64,000 nt of DNA from Auanema rhodensis (Eukaryota > Nematoda > Chromadorea > Rhabditida > Rhabditidae): the NCBI GenBank assembly GCA_964057225.1, contig OZ059899.1:2356001-2420000 (forward strand), in the 5' to 3' direction. Within the stretch, counting starts at the first letter, position 1, and each line of letters starts with the position of its first letter. Position numbers and translations under genes: made by a program. Shown here piece after piece: positions 35,737 to 46,420 of this stretch. Below the pieces are notes generated by a model. It was not told where the DNA came from. It did no database searches and saw only the letters and a list, made by a program, of their open reading frames with translations.

Positions 35737-36114
35737 AATCAAAGAACGAAAAATAAAAAGAGAAAGATTTATTAAAGAAAACAAAAAAAAATACAAAAAA
35801 ATTCAAGAGAAAATTCCAAACTGAAAAAAATATAAAAAAATTCCTTATCACAATAATTTTAGGACAAAAACAACTAAATATTGTTTTAATCAGATTACGG
35901 TAGTTGATTATCAACAGTTCACTGTTTACCAACAATCTCTAAATGGAGCGCGATTACTATGGATTGTTTTATCAATGGGTCATTTTATTCAAATTATTCA
36001 TTTTATTTAATTTTTTGATGAATAATTGTTATCTTAATATTTTATATAAATTATATTATATATTTATCTTCATTTATACTATTCATTTTAGTATCTATAG
36101 CCATATTCTTGACA
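35737..36114 (-). repeat. 5' LTR of copy C
   Basis: 378 bp; TATA-like stretch at 36041-36050 and palindromes at 35903-35926. Ends at the shared right junction (ACA, extra C, GTTTTTGG). Confidence 0.93.
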
Positions 36115-37870
36115 CGTTTTTGGAAGCAATGTTGAGTGTACATGGAAACTCAACATACACTAATGCATCATTTTTCAAACGATCATAACTAATTTTTGTA
36201 TCAAGCGTTTCTCAATGTAGTATAGTGCATTCGATGCGGATTTTTAAGCTGCGTCGATCTGTGTTATCAGATTTGCGCTAGCTTAAAAATGCACCGAGAT
36301 ATCAACTGATATAAGTTCACACTTATATCCTCGATTTTCACCCTGAAGAATTAATTTTTTCGTTGAATAACATTGTCCATCGTCTTTGCCGTGAAAAATG
36401 GAATCTAAAAACATCTACTTTTTGCTAAATTATTTTGAAATTTTTGGAAAAAATTTTTGTCAAAATGTTTTTGGAAGCAATGTTGAGTGTACATGGAAAC
36501 TCAACATACACTAATGCATCATTTTTCAAACAATCATAACTAATTTGTGTATTAAGCGTTTCTCAATGTAGTATAGTGCATTCGATGCGGATTTTTAAGC
36601 TGCGTCGATCTGTGTTATCAGATTTGCGCTAGCTTAAAAATGCACCGAGATATCAACTGATATAAGTTCACACTTATATCCTCGATTTTCACCCTGAAGA
36701 ATTAATTTTTTCGTTGAATAACATTGTCCATCGTCTTTGCCGTGAAAAATGGAATCTAAAAACATCTACTTTTTGCTAAATTATTTTGAAATTTTTGGAA
36801 AAAATTTTTGTCAAAATGTTTTTGGAAGCAATGTTGAGTGTACATGGAAACTCAACATACACTAATGCATCATTTTTCAAACAATCATAACTAATTTGTG
36901 TATTAAGCGTTTCTCAATGTAGTATAGTGCATTCGATGCGGATTTTTAAGCTGCGTCGATCTGTGTTATCAGATTTGCGCTAGCTTAAAAATGCACCGAG
37001 ATATCAACTGATATAAGTTCACACTTATATCCTCGATTTTCACCCTGAAGAATTGATTTTTTCGTTGAATAACATTGTCTATCGTCTTTGCCTTGAAAAA
37101 TGGAATCTAAAAACATCTACTTTTTGCTAAATTATTTTGAAATTTTTCGAAAAAATTTTTGTCAAAATGTTTTTGGAAGCAATGTTGAGTGTACATGGAA
37201 ACTCAACATACACTAATGCATCATTTTTCAAACAATCATAACTAATTTGTGTATTAAGCGTTTCTCAATGTAGTATAGTGCATTCGATGCGGATTTTTAA
37301 GCTGCGTCGATCTGTGTTATCAGATTTGCGCTAGCTTGAAAATGCACCGAGATATCAACTGATATAAGTTCACACTTATATCCTCGATTTTCACCCTGAA
37401 GAATTGATTTTTTCGTTGAATAACATTGTCTATCGTCTTTGCCTTGAAAAATGGAATTTAAAAACATCTACTTTTTGCTAAATTATTTTGAAATTTTTCG
37501 AAAAAATTTTTGTCAAAATGTTTTTGGAAGCAATGTTGAGTGTACATGGAAACTCAACATACACTAATGCATCATTTTTCAAACAATCATAACTAATTTT
37601 TGTATCAAGCGTTTCTTAATGTAGTATAGTGCATTCGATGCGGATTTTTAAGCTGCGTCGATCTGTGTTATCAGATTTGCGCTAGATTAAAAATGCACCG
37701 AGATATCAACTGATATAAGTTCACACTTATATCCTCGATTTGCACCCTGAAGAATTAATTTTTTCGTTGAATAACATTGTCCATCGTCTTTGCCTTAAAA
37801 AAAGGAATCTAAAAACATCTACTTTTTGCTAAATTATTTTGAAATTTTTCGAAAAAATTTTTGTCAAAAT
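36115..37870 (+). repeat. Satellite block 4 (5 monomers plus 1 bp)
   Basis: 1756 bp, equal to 5 x 351 plus the extra C. The GCCGTG marker is in the first two monomers (near 36389 and 36740), so it was copied to the next monomer here but not in blocks 2 or 3. This points to local conversion or unequal exchange. The last monomer carries the CTTAATG, CTAGATTA and TTTGCACCC variant. No gene. Confidence 0.95.
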
Positions 37871-38248
37871 AATCAAAGAACGAAAAATAAAAAGAGAAAG
37901 ATTTATTAAAGAAAACAAAAAAAAATACAAAAAAATTCAAGAGAAAATTCCAAACTGAAAAAAATATAAAAAAATTCCTTATCACAATAATTTTAGGACA
38001 AAAACAACTAAATATTGTTTTAATCAGATTACGGTAGTTGATTATCAACAGTTCACTGTTTACCAACAATCTCTAAATGGAGCGCGATTACTATGGATTG
38101 TTTTATCAATGGGTCATTTTATTCAAATTATTCATTTTATTTAATTTTTTGATGAATAATTGTTATCTTAATATTTTATATAAATTATATTATATATTTA
38201 TCTTCATTTATACTATTCATTTTAGTATCTATAGCCATATTCTTGACA
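37871..38248 (-). repeat. 3' LTR of copy D
   Basis: 378 bp; polypurine tract at 38249-38261 and hairpin at 38265-38281 follow on the plus strand. Confidence 0.93.
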
Positions 38249-38393
38249 TCCCCGGCCTCTCAAATTTCTCGTCCCGAGAAAAAATTCTTCTTATTACTAT
38301 TTATTCAATAGTTTAACAGTTTCATTAAAAACAATAATAAAAATAAACATTTACAACATACATGAGAAAATTTAAATTTCAACAAGAAATTAG

Positions 38394-40703
38394 TTATGGT
38401 GCTGTTTTTTTAAACTGTTGTTGAGGCTTATGGGTTTTGTGCATCTCATTCAGTGCAGTCAGCTTTTCAGTCCAATTCTCGGACTCCCATTTACCGACAA
38501 TCTCTCCTTTCGTTATCGTGGTTGGCTGGCATGTCATGTTAGCCACAATCACTGTAGTGGAACTATTGGTGTCCACTTTACATATTCCCGTGGGTATATC
38601 ACTCCTATGGGATACCAGTAAGCTATCTTTCTGCTCGTCACATGAGATTTGTAGCGTTCTACTTTTATTCGCAGGTATATAAACTCTCTGTAAGGCTATG
38701 GCCTCTTTTCTATAAAACTTCAAAGATATGCCCAAATCTTTCAGGGCATTCGTACCAATAAGTATAGAATCATCTCTACTTTTTCTCACCAAAAAACATA
38801 CTTGTGCAGTTTTTTTACTTTCTGAGCAATAAACTTCACAGCTTATTGCTCCAACAAAATTCATTCGCGTACCCGAGGCATTCGCTATGAACTTATCTCC
38901 ATTCCAAGGAAGTTGAGTTACACTTCTATCTAAGTCAACCCCTTCATTCATCAAATTAACTAGAGCTTGTGACGACATCACTGATATTTGTGATCCCGTG
39001 TCAATAAGAACTTTTTTATTTCTCATACTGCAGATTAACATAGGTAGTAAACTCTGCTCACCAATCAATTTTGCATCATAGCTGTTGTTGCATGTTTTGA
39101 TAGTTTTGTTCCATGCAACAGCTTGCTTATTCATAACAGAACCCATATTGTTCTGTTCTTCTTCAATTCTTTTAGAATTGTCTGATGGTCGTTTTCTCTC
39201 AGCACAATGTGTTGCTATATGACCACTTCTGTTACATATGTAACAAATAACTTCTTTTCTCTGTGGAAAATTACGAACCTTTTCAGTTACGTAACTGCCA
39301 CGATTGGTCATGTGTTGACCACTAGCAGTATTATTCTGCTTCAAAAATCTCAGCCTGGGCAGGTTTACTTCAGGTATTCTGTCCTTTCTATGCTGATTGT
39401 AGTGAATGCGCTTATTTCTTTCACAACGTAAAGCGACCTCTTTCACCTTCTCATACACCTCCCCTTCTTCACTAGTCTCTATTGTCTCAAGTACTTGTAA
39501 TGCACAAGTACATTCTCTGAGTACCTCATACAAGACTTGAGCTCTTGTGAACGATAACTTTGACATAGACAATCCGGGGTAAGCCTTCCTAGAAGTTTCT
39601 TCTAGTTTCTTACAAAAGCTTATTAGATTGCTATTGTTGTCAAACTTCAAAGATTTAAGAGCAGCTATGGCATCTAACCTACTTGCTCTCTTAGAATACT
39701 CATGTTGCTTATTCAGTTCCTCTATTATTTTGTCGAGCGAACTGTTTCTGATTATTTCAGGCAACTCATCATACCTATCTCTCACCTCTCCTCTTAATTT
39801 TTCTACAAACAGCGTTCTGCGGCCGCTTGCCGACCACGTGCTTTTTGGGTATTTCAGGTGAAACCCTTCTACAAAATGGTTCCATTTCTCGAACGACCCA
39901 CTCGAAAAACTTGGAACATCAGGCAGCAATTGCGCTCGCATTATGTCCAAAAACGCTTCATTCTGCGCGCTGAGTCCATTAAAAGGCAAAGATGACTCAC
40001 CCTTGGAGTCTAATCCCTCTTTTTTTTCCTGTTCCTGTTGAACATCCGTCAACCATTTCTGAGTTGTTCCTAACTCCTTCTGTCGATGCAACTGTAAAAT
40101 ATATTCAATTTCAGAATTTTCCTCTTCTATTTTACCTGCTGCTTTGTCATCAATCATCATATCCGCCATAGCTAATTGCGCTTGGCTCTCGATAGCTGCT
40201 GATCTCTGCAAATTAAAACTATTAAATATTTCATGCTTCAAAGATTTTTTATCACATTTGAAAAAATCGCATAAATCTTTCATAGTACTATTAATGGCCC
40301 TCATCTCGTCCACTATCTCACTTTCATTGAGTTGGAAAATCTCACAAATGAATTTAGTTGTTTCCGCTCGTTTATCAGCTAACTTCAGAGTATTACCCAA
40401 CTCTGAAGGCTTTTTGAGCCCACTCTTGTTCATTACTGTAATAATGGACTGGATAAATCTCCAATTTTGCCCTTTTCGCAATTCACTAGCTAAATTTTGC
40501 TTTATTGAGTTTATCAAATTAGCAACTTTCTGCTCTGCTCTCCTTTTCTCAGCAGAATTCCTGATTTTTTCCGTAAAATCTTTACGTAAACAATCATTCA
40601 ACGGCTCTATAGCCGATAATATTTCAGAGATGAATGAATTCAACATTACCTCTTCAAATGCGCTCTCGAAGTCCATATCGAGCAATTCATTCACAAATGA
40701 CAT
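38394..40703 (-). CDS. Gag-protease polyprotein of copy D (769 aa)
   Basis: Complete frame, same protein as copy C by inspection, with Val at residue 330 (TTG numbering), CCHC knuckle at 510-523 and protease DTG at 591-593. Start at ATG 40703. As in the other copies, the stop lies only 145 bp from the polypurine tract, so there is no room for Pol. Confidence 0.87.
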   Translation of the reverse strand: MSFVNELLDMDFESAFEEVMLNSFISEILSAIEPLNDCLRKDFTEKIRNSAEKRRAEQKVANLINSIKQNLASELRKGQNWRFIQSIITVMNKSGLKKPSELGNTLKLADKRAETTKFICEIFQLNESEIVDEMRAINSTMKDLCDFFKCDKKSLKHEIFNSFNLQRSAAIESQAQLAMADMMIDDKAAGKIEEENSEIEYILQLHRQKELGTTQKWLTDVQQEQEKKEGLDSKGESSLPFNGLSAQNEAFLDIMRAQLLPDVPSFSSGSFEKWNHFVEGFHLKYPKSTWSASGRRTLFVEKLRGEVRDRYDELPEIIRNSSLDKIIEELNKQHEYSKRASRLDAIAALKSLKFDNNSNLISFCKKLEETSRKAYPGLSMSKLSFTRAQVLYEVLRECTCALQVLETIETSEEGEVYEKVKEVALRCERNKRIHYNQHRKDRIPEVNLPRLRFLKQNNTASGQHMTNRGSYVTEKVRNFPQRKEVICYICNRSGHIATHCAERKRPSDNSKRIEEEQNNMGSVMNKQAVAWNKTIKTCNNSYDAKLIGEQSLLPMLICSMRNKKVLIDTGSQISVMSSQALVNLMNEGVDLDRSVTQLPWNGDKFIANASGTRMNFVGAISCEVYCSESKKTAQVCFLVRKSRDDSILIGTNALKDLGISLKFYRKEAIALQRVYIPANKSRTLQISCDEQKDSLLVSHRSDIPTGICKVDTNSSTTVIVANMTCQPTTITKGEIVGKWESENWTEKLTALNEMHKTHKPQQQFKKTAP

Positions 40704-41133
40704 TTCACCTATCAATGAAAAAAAATTACTAGAAGTTTCCTCTACTAATTTATTGCTATTTGAAAGAATCAAACAAGCACTTATATCAAGAAAATTGAAT
40801 TTACTTGATATTAGTTACTACTACCCAAGTTCTGAATGTAGTTCACAGCGGAAGAAATCAGAAAAAGTGTTTAAAAGAAAACACTTTAACCAAAAACAAC
40901 CGTACAACAATATACCAAGAGACACTGTTGTTACCAACACTGTCAAATGATAATTGTTCTGTAAACTTCACTTTTATTCGGCAAATACCAAACAAAATTG
41001 AATGAATACAAACAGAACCCTATTCAGGTAGCAGTGACTTTTTCACCAAACTCTATTCGAGCTTTCAAACAGGGTTATATGAGCAATTAGCTCAACCCAA
41101 ACAATAAAATAGTGAAGACCGGTTCGGCCCCCA
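40704..41133 (-). other. 5' leader of copy D
   Basis: Matches A and C; hairpins at 40864-40887 and 40921-40944; primer site at 41119-41133. Confidence 0.6.
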
Positions 41134-41511
41134 AATCAAAGAACGAAAAATAAAAAGAGAAAGATTTATTAAAGAAAACAAAAAAAAATACAAAAAAATT
41201 CAAGAGAAAATTCCAAACTGAAAAAAATATAAAAAAATTCCTTATCACAATAATTTTAGGACAAAAACAACTAAATATTGTTTTAATCAGATTACGGTAG
41301 TTGATTATCAACAGTTCACTGTTTACCAACAATCTCTAAATGGAGCGCGATTACTATGGATTGTTTTATCAATGGGTCATTTTATTCAAATTATTCATTT
41401 TATTTAATTTTTTGATGAATAATTGTTATCTTAATATTTTATATAAATTATATTATATATTTATCTTCATTTATACTATTCATTTTAGTATCTATAGCCA
41501 TATTCTTGACA
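41134..41511 (-). repeat. 5' LTR of copy D
   Basis: 378 bp; TATA-like stretch at 41438-41447; palindromes at 41300-41323. Followed by the extra C at 41512. Confidence 0.93.
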
Positions 41512-42569
41512 CGTTTTTGGAAGCAATGTTGAGTGTACATGGAAACTCAACATACACTAATGCATCATTTTTCAAACGATCATAACTAATTTTTGTATCA
41601 AGCGTTTCTCAATGTAGTATAGTGCATTCGATGCGGATTTTTAAGCTGCGTCGATCTGTGTTATCAGATTTGCGCTAGCTTAAAAATGCACCGAGATATC
41701 AACTGATATAAGTTCACACTTATATCCTCGATTTTCACCCTGAAGAATTATTTTTTTCGTTGAATAACATTGTCCATCGTCTTTGCCTTGTAAAATGGAA
41801 TCTAAAAACATCTACTTTTTGCTCAATTATTTTGAAATTTTTGGAAAAAATTTTTGTCAAAATGTTTTTGGAAGCAATGTTGAGTGTACATGGAAACTCA
41901 ACATACACTAATGCATCATTTTTCAAACGATCATAACTAATTTTTGTATCAAGCGTTTCTCAATGTAGTATAGTGCATTCGATGCGGATTTTTAAGCTGC
42001 GTCGATCTGTGTTATCAGATTTGCGCTAGCTTAAAAATGCACCGAGATATCAACTGATATAAGTTCACACTTATATCCTCGATTTTCACCCTGAAGAATT
42101 AATTTTTTCGTTGAATAACATTGTCCATCGTCTTTGCCTTGAAAAATGGAATCTAAAAACATCTACTTTTTGCTAAATTATTTTGAAATTTTTCGAAAAA
42201 ATTTTTGTCAAAATGTTTTTGGAAGCAATGTTGAGTGTACATGGAAACTCAACATACACTAATGCATCATTTTTCAAACAATCATAACTAATTTTTGTAT
42301 CAAGCGTTTCTTAATGTAGTATAGTGCATTCGATGCGGATTTTTAAGCTGCGTCGATCTGTGTTATCAGATTTGCGCTAGATTAAAAATGCACGGAGATA
42401 TCAACTGATATAAGTTCACACTTATATCCTCGATTTTCACCCTGAAGAATTAATTTTTTCGTTGAATAACATTGTCCATCGTCTTTGCCTTGGAAAATGG
42501 AATCTAAAAACATCTACTTTTTGCTAAATTATTTTGAAATTTTTGGAAAAAATTTTTGTCAAAATGTTT

Positions 42570-45500
42570 TTGGAAGCAATGTTGAGTGTACATGGAAACT
42601 CAACATACACTAATGCATCATTTTTCAAACAATCATAACTAATTTGTGTATTAAGCGTTTCTCAATGTAGTATAGTGCATTCGATGCGGATTTTTAAGCT
42701 GCGTCGATCTGTGTTATCAGATTTGCGCTAGCTTAAAAATGCACCGAGATATCAACTGATATAAGTTCACACTTATATCCTCGATTTTCACCCTGAAGAA
42801 TTGATTTTTTCGTTGAATAACATTGTCTATCGTCTTTGCCTTGAAAAATGGAATCTAAAAACATCTACTTTTTGCTAAATTATTTTGAAATTTTTCGAAA
42901 AAATTTTTGTCAAAATGTTTTTGGAAGCAATGTTGAGTGTACATGGAAACTCAACATACACTAATGCATCATTTTTCAAACGATCATAACTAATTTTTGT
43001 ATCAAGCGTTTCTCAATGTAGTATAGTGCATTCGATGCGGATTTTTAAGCTGCGTCGATCTGTGTTATCAGATTTGCGCTAGCTTAAAAATGCACCGAGA
43101 TATCAACTGATATAAGTTCACACTTATATCCTCGATTTTCACCCTGAAGAATTAATTTTTTCGTTGAATAACATTGTCAATCGTCTTTGCCTTGAAAAAT
43201 GGAATCTAAAAACATCTACTTTTTGCTAAATTATTTTGAAATTTTTGGAAAAAATTTTTGTCAAAATGTTTTTGGAAGCAATGTTGAGTGTACATGGAAA
43301 CTCAACATACACTAATGCATCATTTTTCAAACAATCATAACTAATTTGTGTATTAAGCGTTTCTCAATGTAGTATAGTGCATTCGATGCGGATTTTTAAG
43401 CTGCGTCGATCTGTGTTATCAGATTTGCGCTAGCTTAAAAATGCACCGAGATATCAACTGATATAAGTTCACACTTATATCCTCGATTTTCACCCTGAAG
43501 AATTGATTTTTTCGTTGAATAACATTGTCTATCGTCTTTGCCTTGAAAAATGGAATCTAAAAACATCTACTTTTTGCTAAATTATTTTGAAATTTTTCGA
43601 AAAAATTTTTGTCAAAATGTTTTTGGAAGCAATGTTGAGTGTACATGGAAACTCAACATACACTAATGCATCATTTTTCAAACGATCATAACTAATTTTT
43701 GTATCAAGCGTTTCTCAATGTAGTATAGTGCATTCGATGCGGATTTTTAAGCTGCGTCGATCTGTGTTATCAGATTTGCGCTAGCTTAAAAATGCACCGA
43801 GATATCAACTGATATAAGTTCACACTTATATCCTCGATTTTCACCCTGAAGAATTAATTTTTTCGTTGAATAACATTGTCCATCGTCTTTGCCTTGAAAA
43901 ATGGAATCTAAAAACATCTACTTTTTGCTAAATTATTTTGAAATTTTTGGAAAAAATTTTTGTCAAAATGTTTTTGGAAGCAATGTTGAGTGTACATGGA
44001 AACTCAACATACACTAATGCATCATTTTTCAAACAATCATAACTAATTTGTGTATTAAGCGTTTCTCAATGTAGTATAGTGCATTCGATGCGGATTTTTA
44101 AGCTGCGTCGATCTGTGTTATCAGATTTGCGCTAGCTTAAAAATGCACCGAGATATCAACTGATATAAGTTCACACTTATATCCTCGATTTTCACCCTGA
44201 AGAATTGATTTTTTCGTTGAATAACATTGTCTATCGTCTTTGCCTTGAAAAATGGAATCTAAAAACATCTACTTTTTGCTAAATTATTTTGAAATTTTTC
44301 GAAAAAATTTTTGTCAAAATGTTTTTGGAAGCAATGTTGAGTGTACATGGAAACTCAACATACACTAATGCATCATTTTTCAAACGATCATAACTGATTT
44401 TTGTATTAAGCGTTTCTCAATGTAGTATAGTGCATTCGATGCGGATTTTTAAGCTGCGTCGATCTGTGTTATCAGATTTGCGCTAGCTTAAAAATGCACC
44501 GAGATATCAACTGATATAAGTTCACACTTATATCCTCGATTTTCACCCTGAAGAATTGATTTTTTCGTTGAATAACATTGTCTATCGTCTTTACCTTGAA
44601 AAATGGAATCTAAAAACATCTACTTTTTGCTAAATTATTTTGAAATTTTTCGAAAAAATTTTTGTCAAAATGTTTTTGGAAGCAATGTTGAGTGTACATG
44701 GAAACTCAACATACACTAATGCATCATTTTTCAAACGATCATAACTAATTTTTGTATCAAGCGTTTCTCAATGTAGTATAGTGCATTCGATGCGGATTTT
44801 TAAGCTGCGTCGATCTGTGTTATCAGATTTGCGCTAGCTTAAAAATGCACGGAGATATCAACTGATATAAGTTCACACTTATATCCTCGATTTTCACCCT
44901 GAAGAATTAATTTTTTCGTTGAATAACATTGTCCATCGTCTTTGCCTTGGAAAATGGAATCTAAAAACATCTACTTTTTGCTAAATTATTTTGAAATTTT
45001 TGGAAAAAATTTTTGTCAAAATGTTTTTGGAAGCAATGTTGAGTGTACATGGAAACTCAACATACACTAATGCATCATTTTTCAAACAATCATAACTAAT
45101 TTGTGTATTAAGCGTTTCTCAATGTAGTATAGTGCATTCGATGCGGATTTTTAAGCTGCGTCGATCTGTGTTATCAGATTTGCGCTAGCTTAAAAATGCA
45201 CCGAGATATCAACTGATATAAGTTCACACTTATATCCTCGATTTTCACCCTGAAGAATTGATTTTTTCGTTGAATAACATTGTCTATCGTCTTTGCCTTG
45301 AAAAATGGAATCTAAAAACATCTACTTTTTGCTAAATTATTTTGAAATTTTTCGAAAAAATTTTTGTCAAAATGTTTTTGGAAGCAATGTTGAGTGTACA
45401 TGGAAACTCAACATACACTAATGCATCATTTTTCAAACGATCATAACTAATTTTTGTATCAAGCGTTTCTCAATGTAGTATAGTGCATTCGATGCGGATT

Positions 45501-46420
45501 TTTAAGCTGCGTCGATCTGTGTTATCAGATTTGCGCTAGCTTAAAAATGCACCGAGATATCAACTGATATAAGTTCACACTTATATCCTCGATTTTCACC
45601 CTGAAGAATTAATTTTTTCGTTGAATAACATTGTCCATCGTCTTTGCCTTGAAAAATGGAATCTAAAAACATCTACTTTTTGCTAAATTATTCTGAAATT
45701 TTTGGAAAAAATTTTTGTCAAAATGTTTTTGGAAGCAATGTTGAGTGTACATGGAAACTCAACATACACTAATGCATCATTTTTCAAACAATCATAACTA
45801 ATTTGTGTATTAAGCGTTTCTCAATGTAGTATAGTGCATTCGATGCGGATTTTTAAGCTGCGTCGATCTGTGTTATCAGATTTGCGCTAGCTTAAAAATG
45901 CACCGAGATATCAACTGATATAAGTTCACACTTATATCCTCGATTTTCACCCTGAAGAATTGATTTTTTCGTTGAATAACATTGTCTATCGTCTTTGCCT
46001 TGAAAAATGGAATCTAAAAACATCTACTTTTTGCTAAATTATTTTGAAATTTTTCGAAAAAATTTTTGTCAAAATGTTTTTGGAAGCAATGTTGAGTGTA
46101 CATGGAAACTCAACATACACTAATGCATCATTTTTCAAACGATCATAACTAATTTTTGTATCAAGCGTTTCTCAATGTAGTATAGTGCATTCGATGCGGA
46201 TTTTTAAGCTGCGTCGATCTGTGTTATCAGATTTGCGCTAGCTTAAAAATGCACGGAGATATCAACTGATATAAGTTCACACTTATATCCTCGATTTTCA
46301 CCCTGAAGAATTAATTTTTTCGTTGAATAACATTGTCCATCGTCTTTGCCTTGGAAAATGGAATCTAAAAACATCTACTTTTTGCTAAATTATTTTGAAA
46401 TTTTGGAAAAAAATTTTGGT
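42570..46420 (+). repeat. Dimeric higher-order alternation (702 bp)
   Basis: Monomers mostly alternate between a CAATCAT/GATTG/GTCTATC type ending TTTTTCG and a CGATCAT/TAATT/GTCC type ending TTTTTGG. One exception interrupts it near 44390 (CTGATTTTTGTATTAAG). The private CACGGAG variant at 42391, 44848 and 46252 is spaced by 7 and 4 monomers, so longer units are laid over the dimer. Confidence 0.65.

Larger units (their letters stand above)
32474..36114 (-). mobile_element. LTR retroelement copy C (full length, 3641 bp)
   Basis: It lies exactly 11400 bp from copy A with the same LTRs, leader, frame, polypurine tract and junction bases. The one difference from A that I noticed is a G-to-A at 34387, giving Val instead of Ala in the Gag core; D shares it. 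The copy belongs to a 5397-bp composite unit with D. Confidence 0.93.
37871..41511 (-). mobile_element. LTR retroelement copy D (full length, 3641 bp)
   Basis: 5397 bp downstream of C with the same structure and the same Val variant; I saw no difference from C. The right-hand monomer has its own changes (GAATTATTTTTTT, CCTTGTAAAATGG, GCTCAATTAT near 41747-41824) in place of the GCCGTG marker, so the right flank of D differs from those of A, B and C. Confidence 0.93.

Noticed and set aside
41735-41926. 63-codon minus-strand frame in satellite right of copy D
   Set aside because: It is opened by private substitutions in one monomer; other monomers are closed there.
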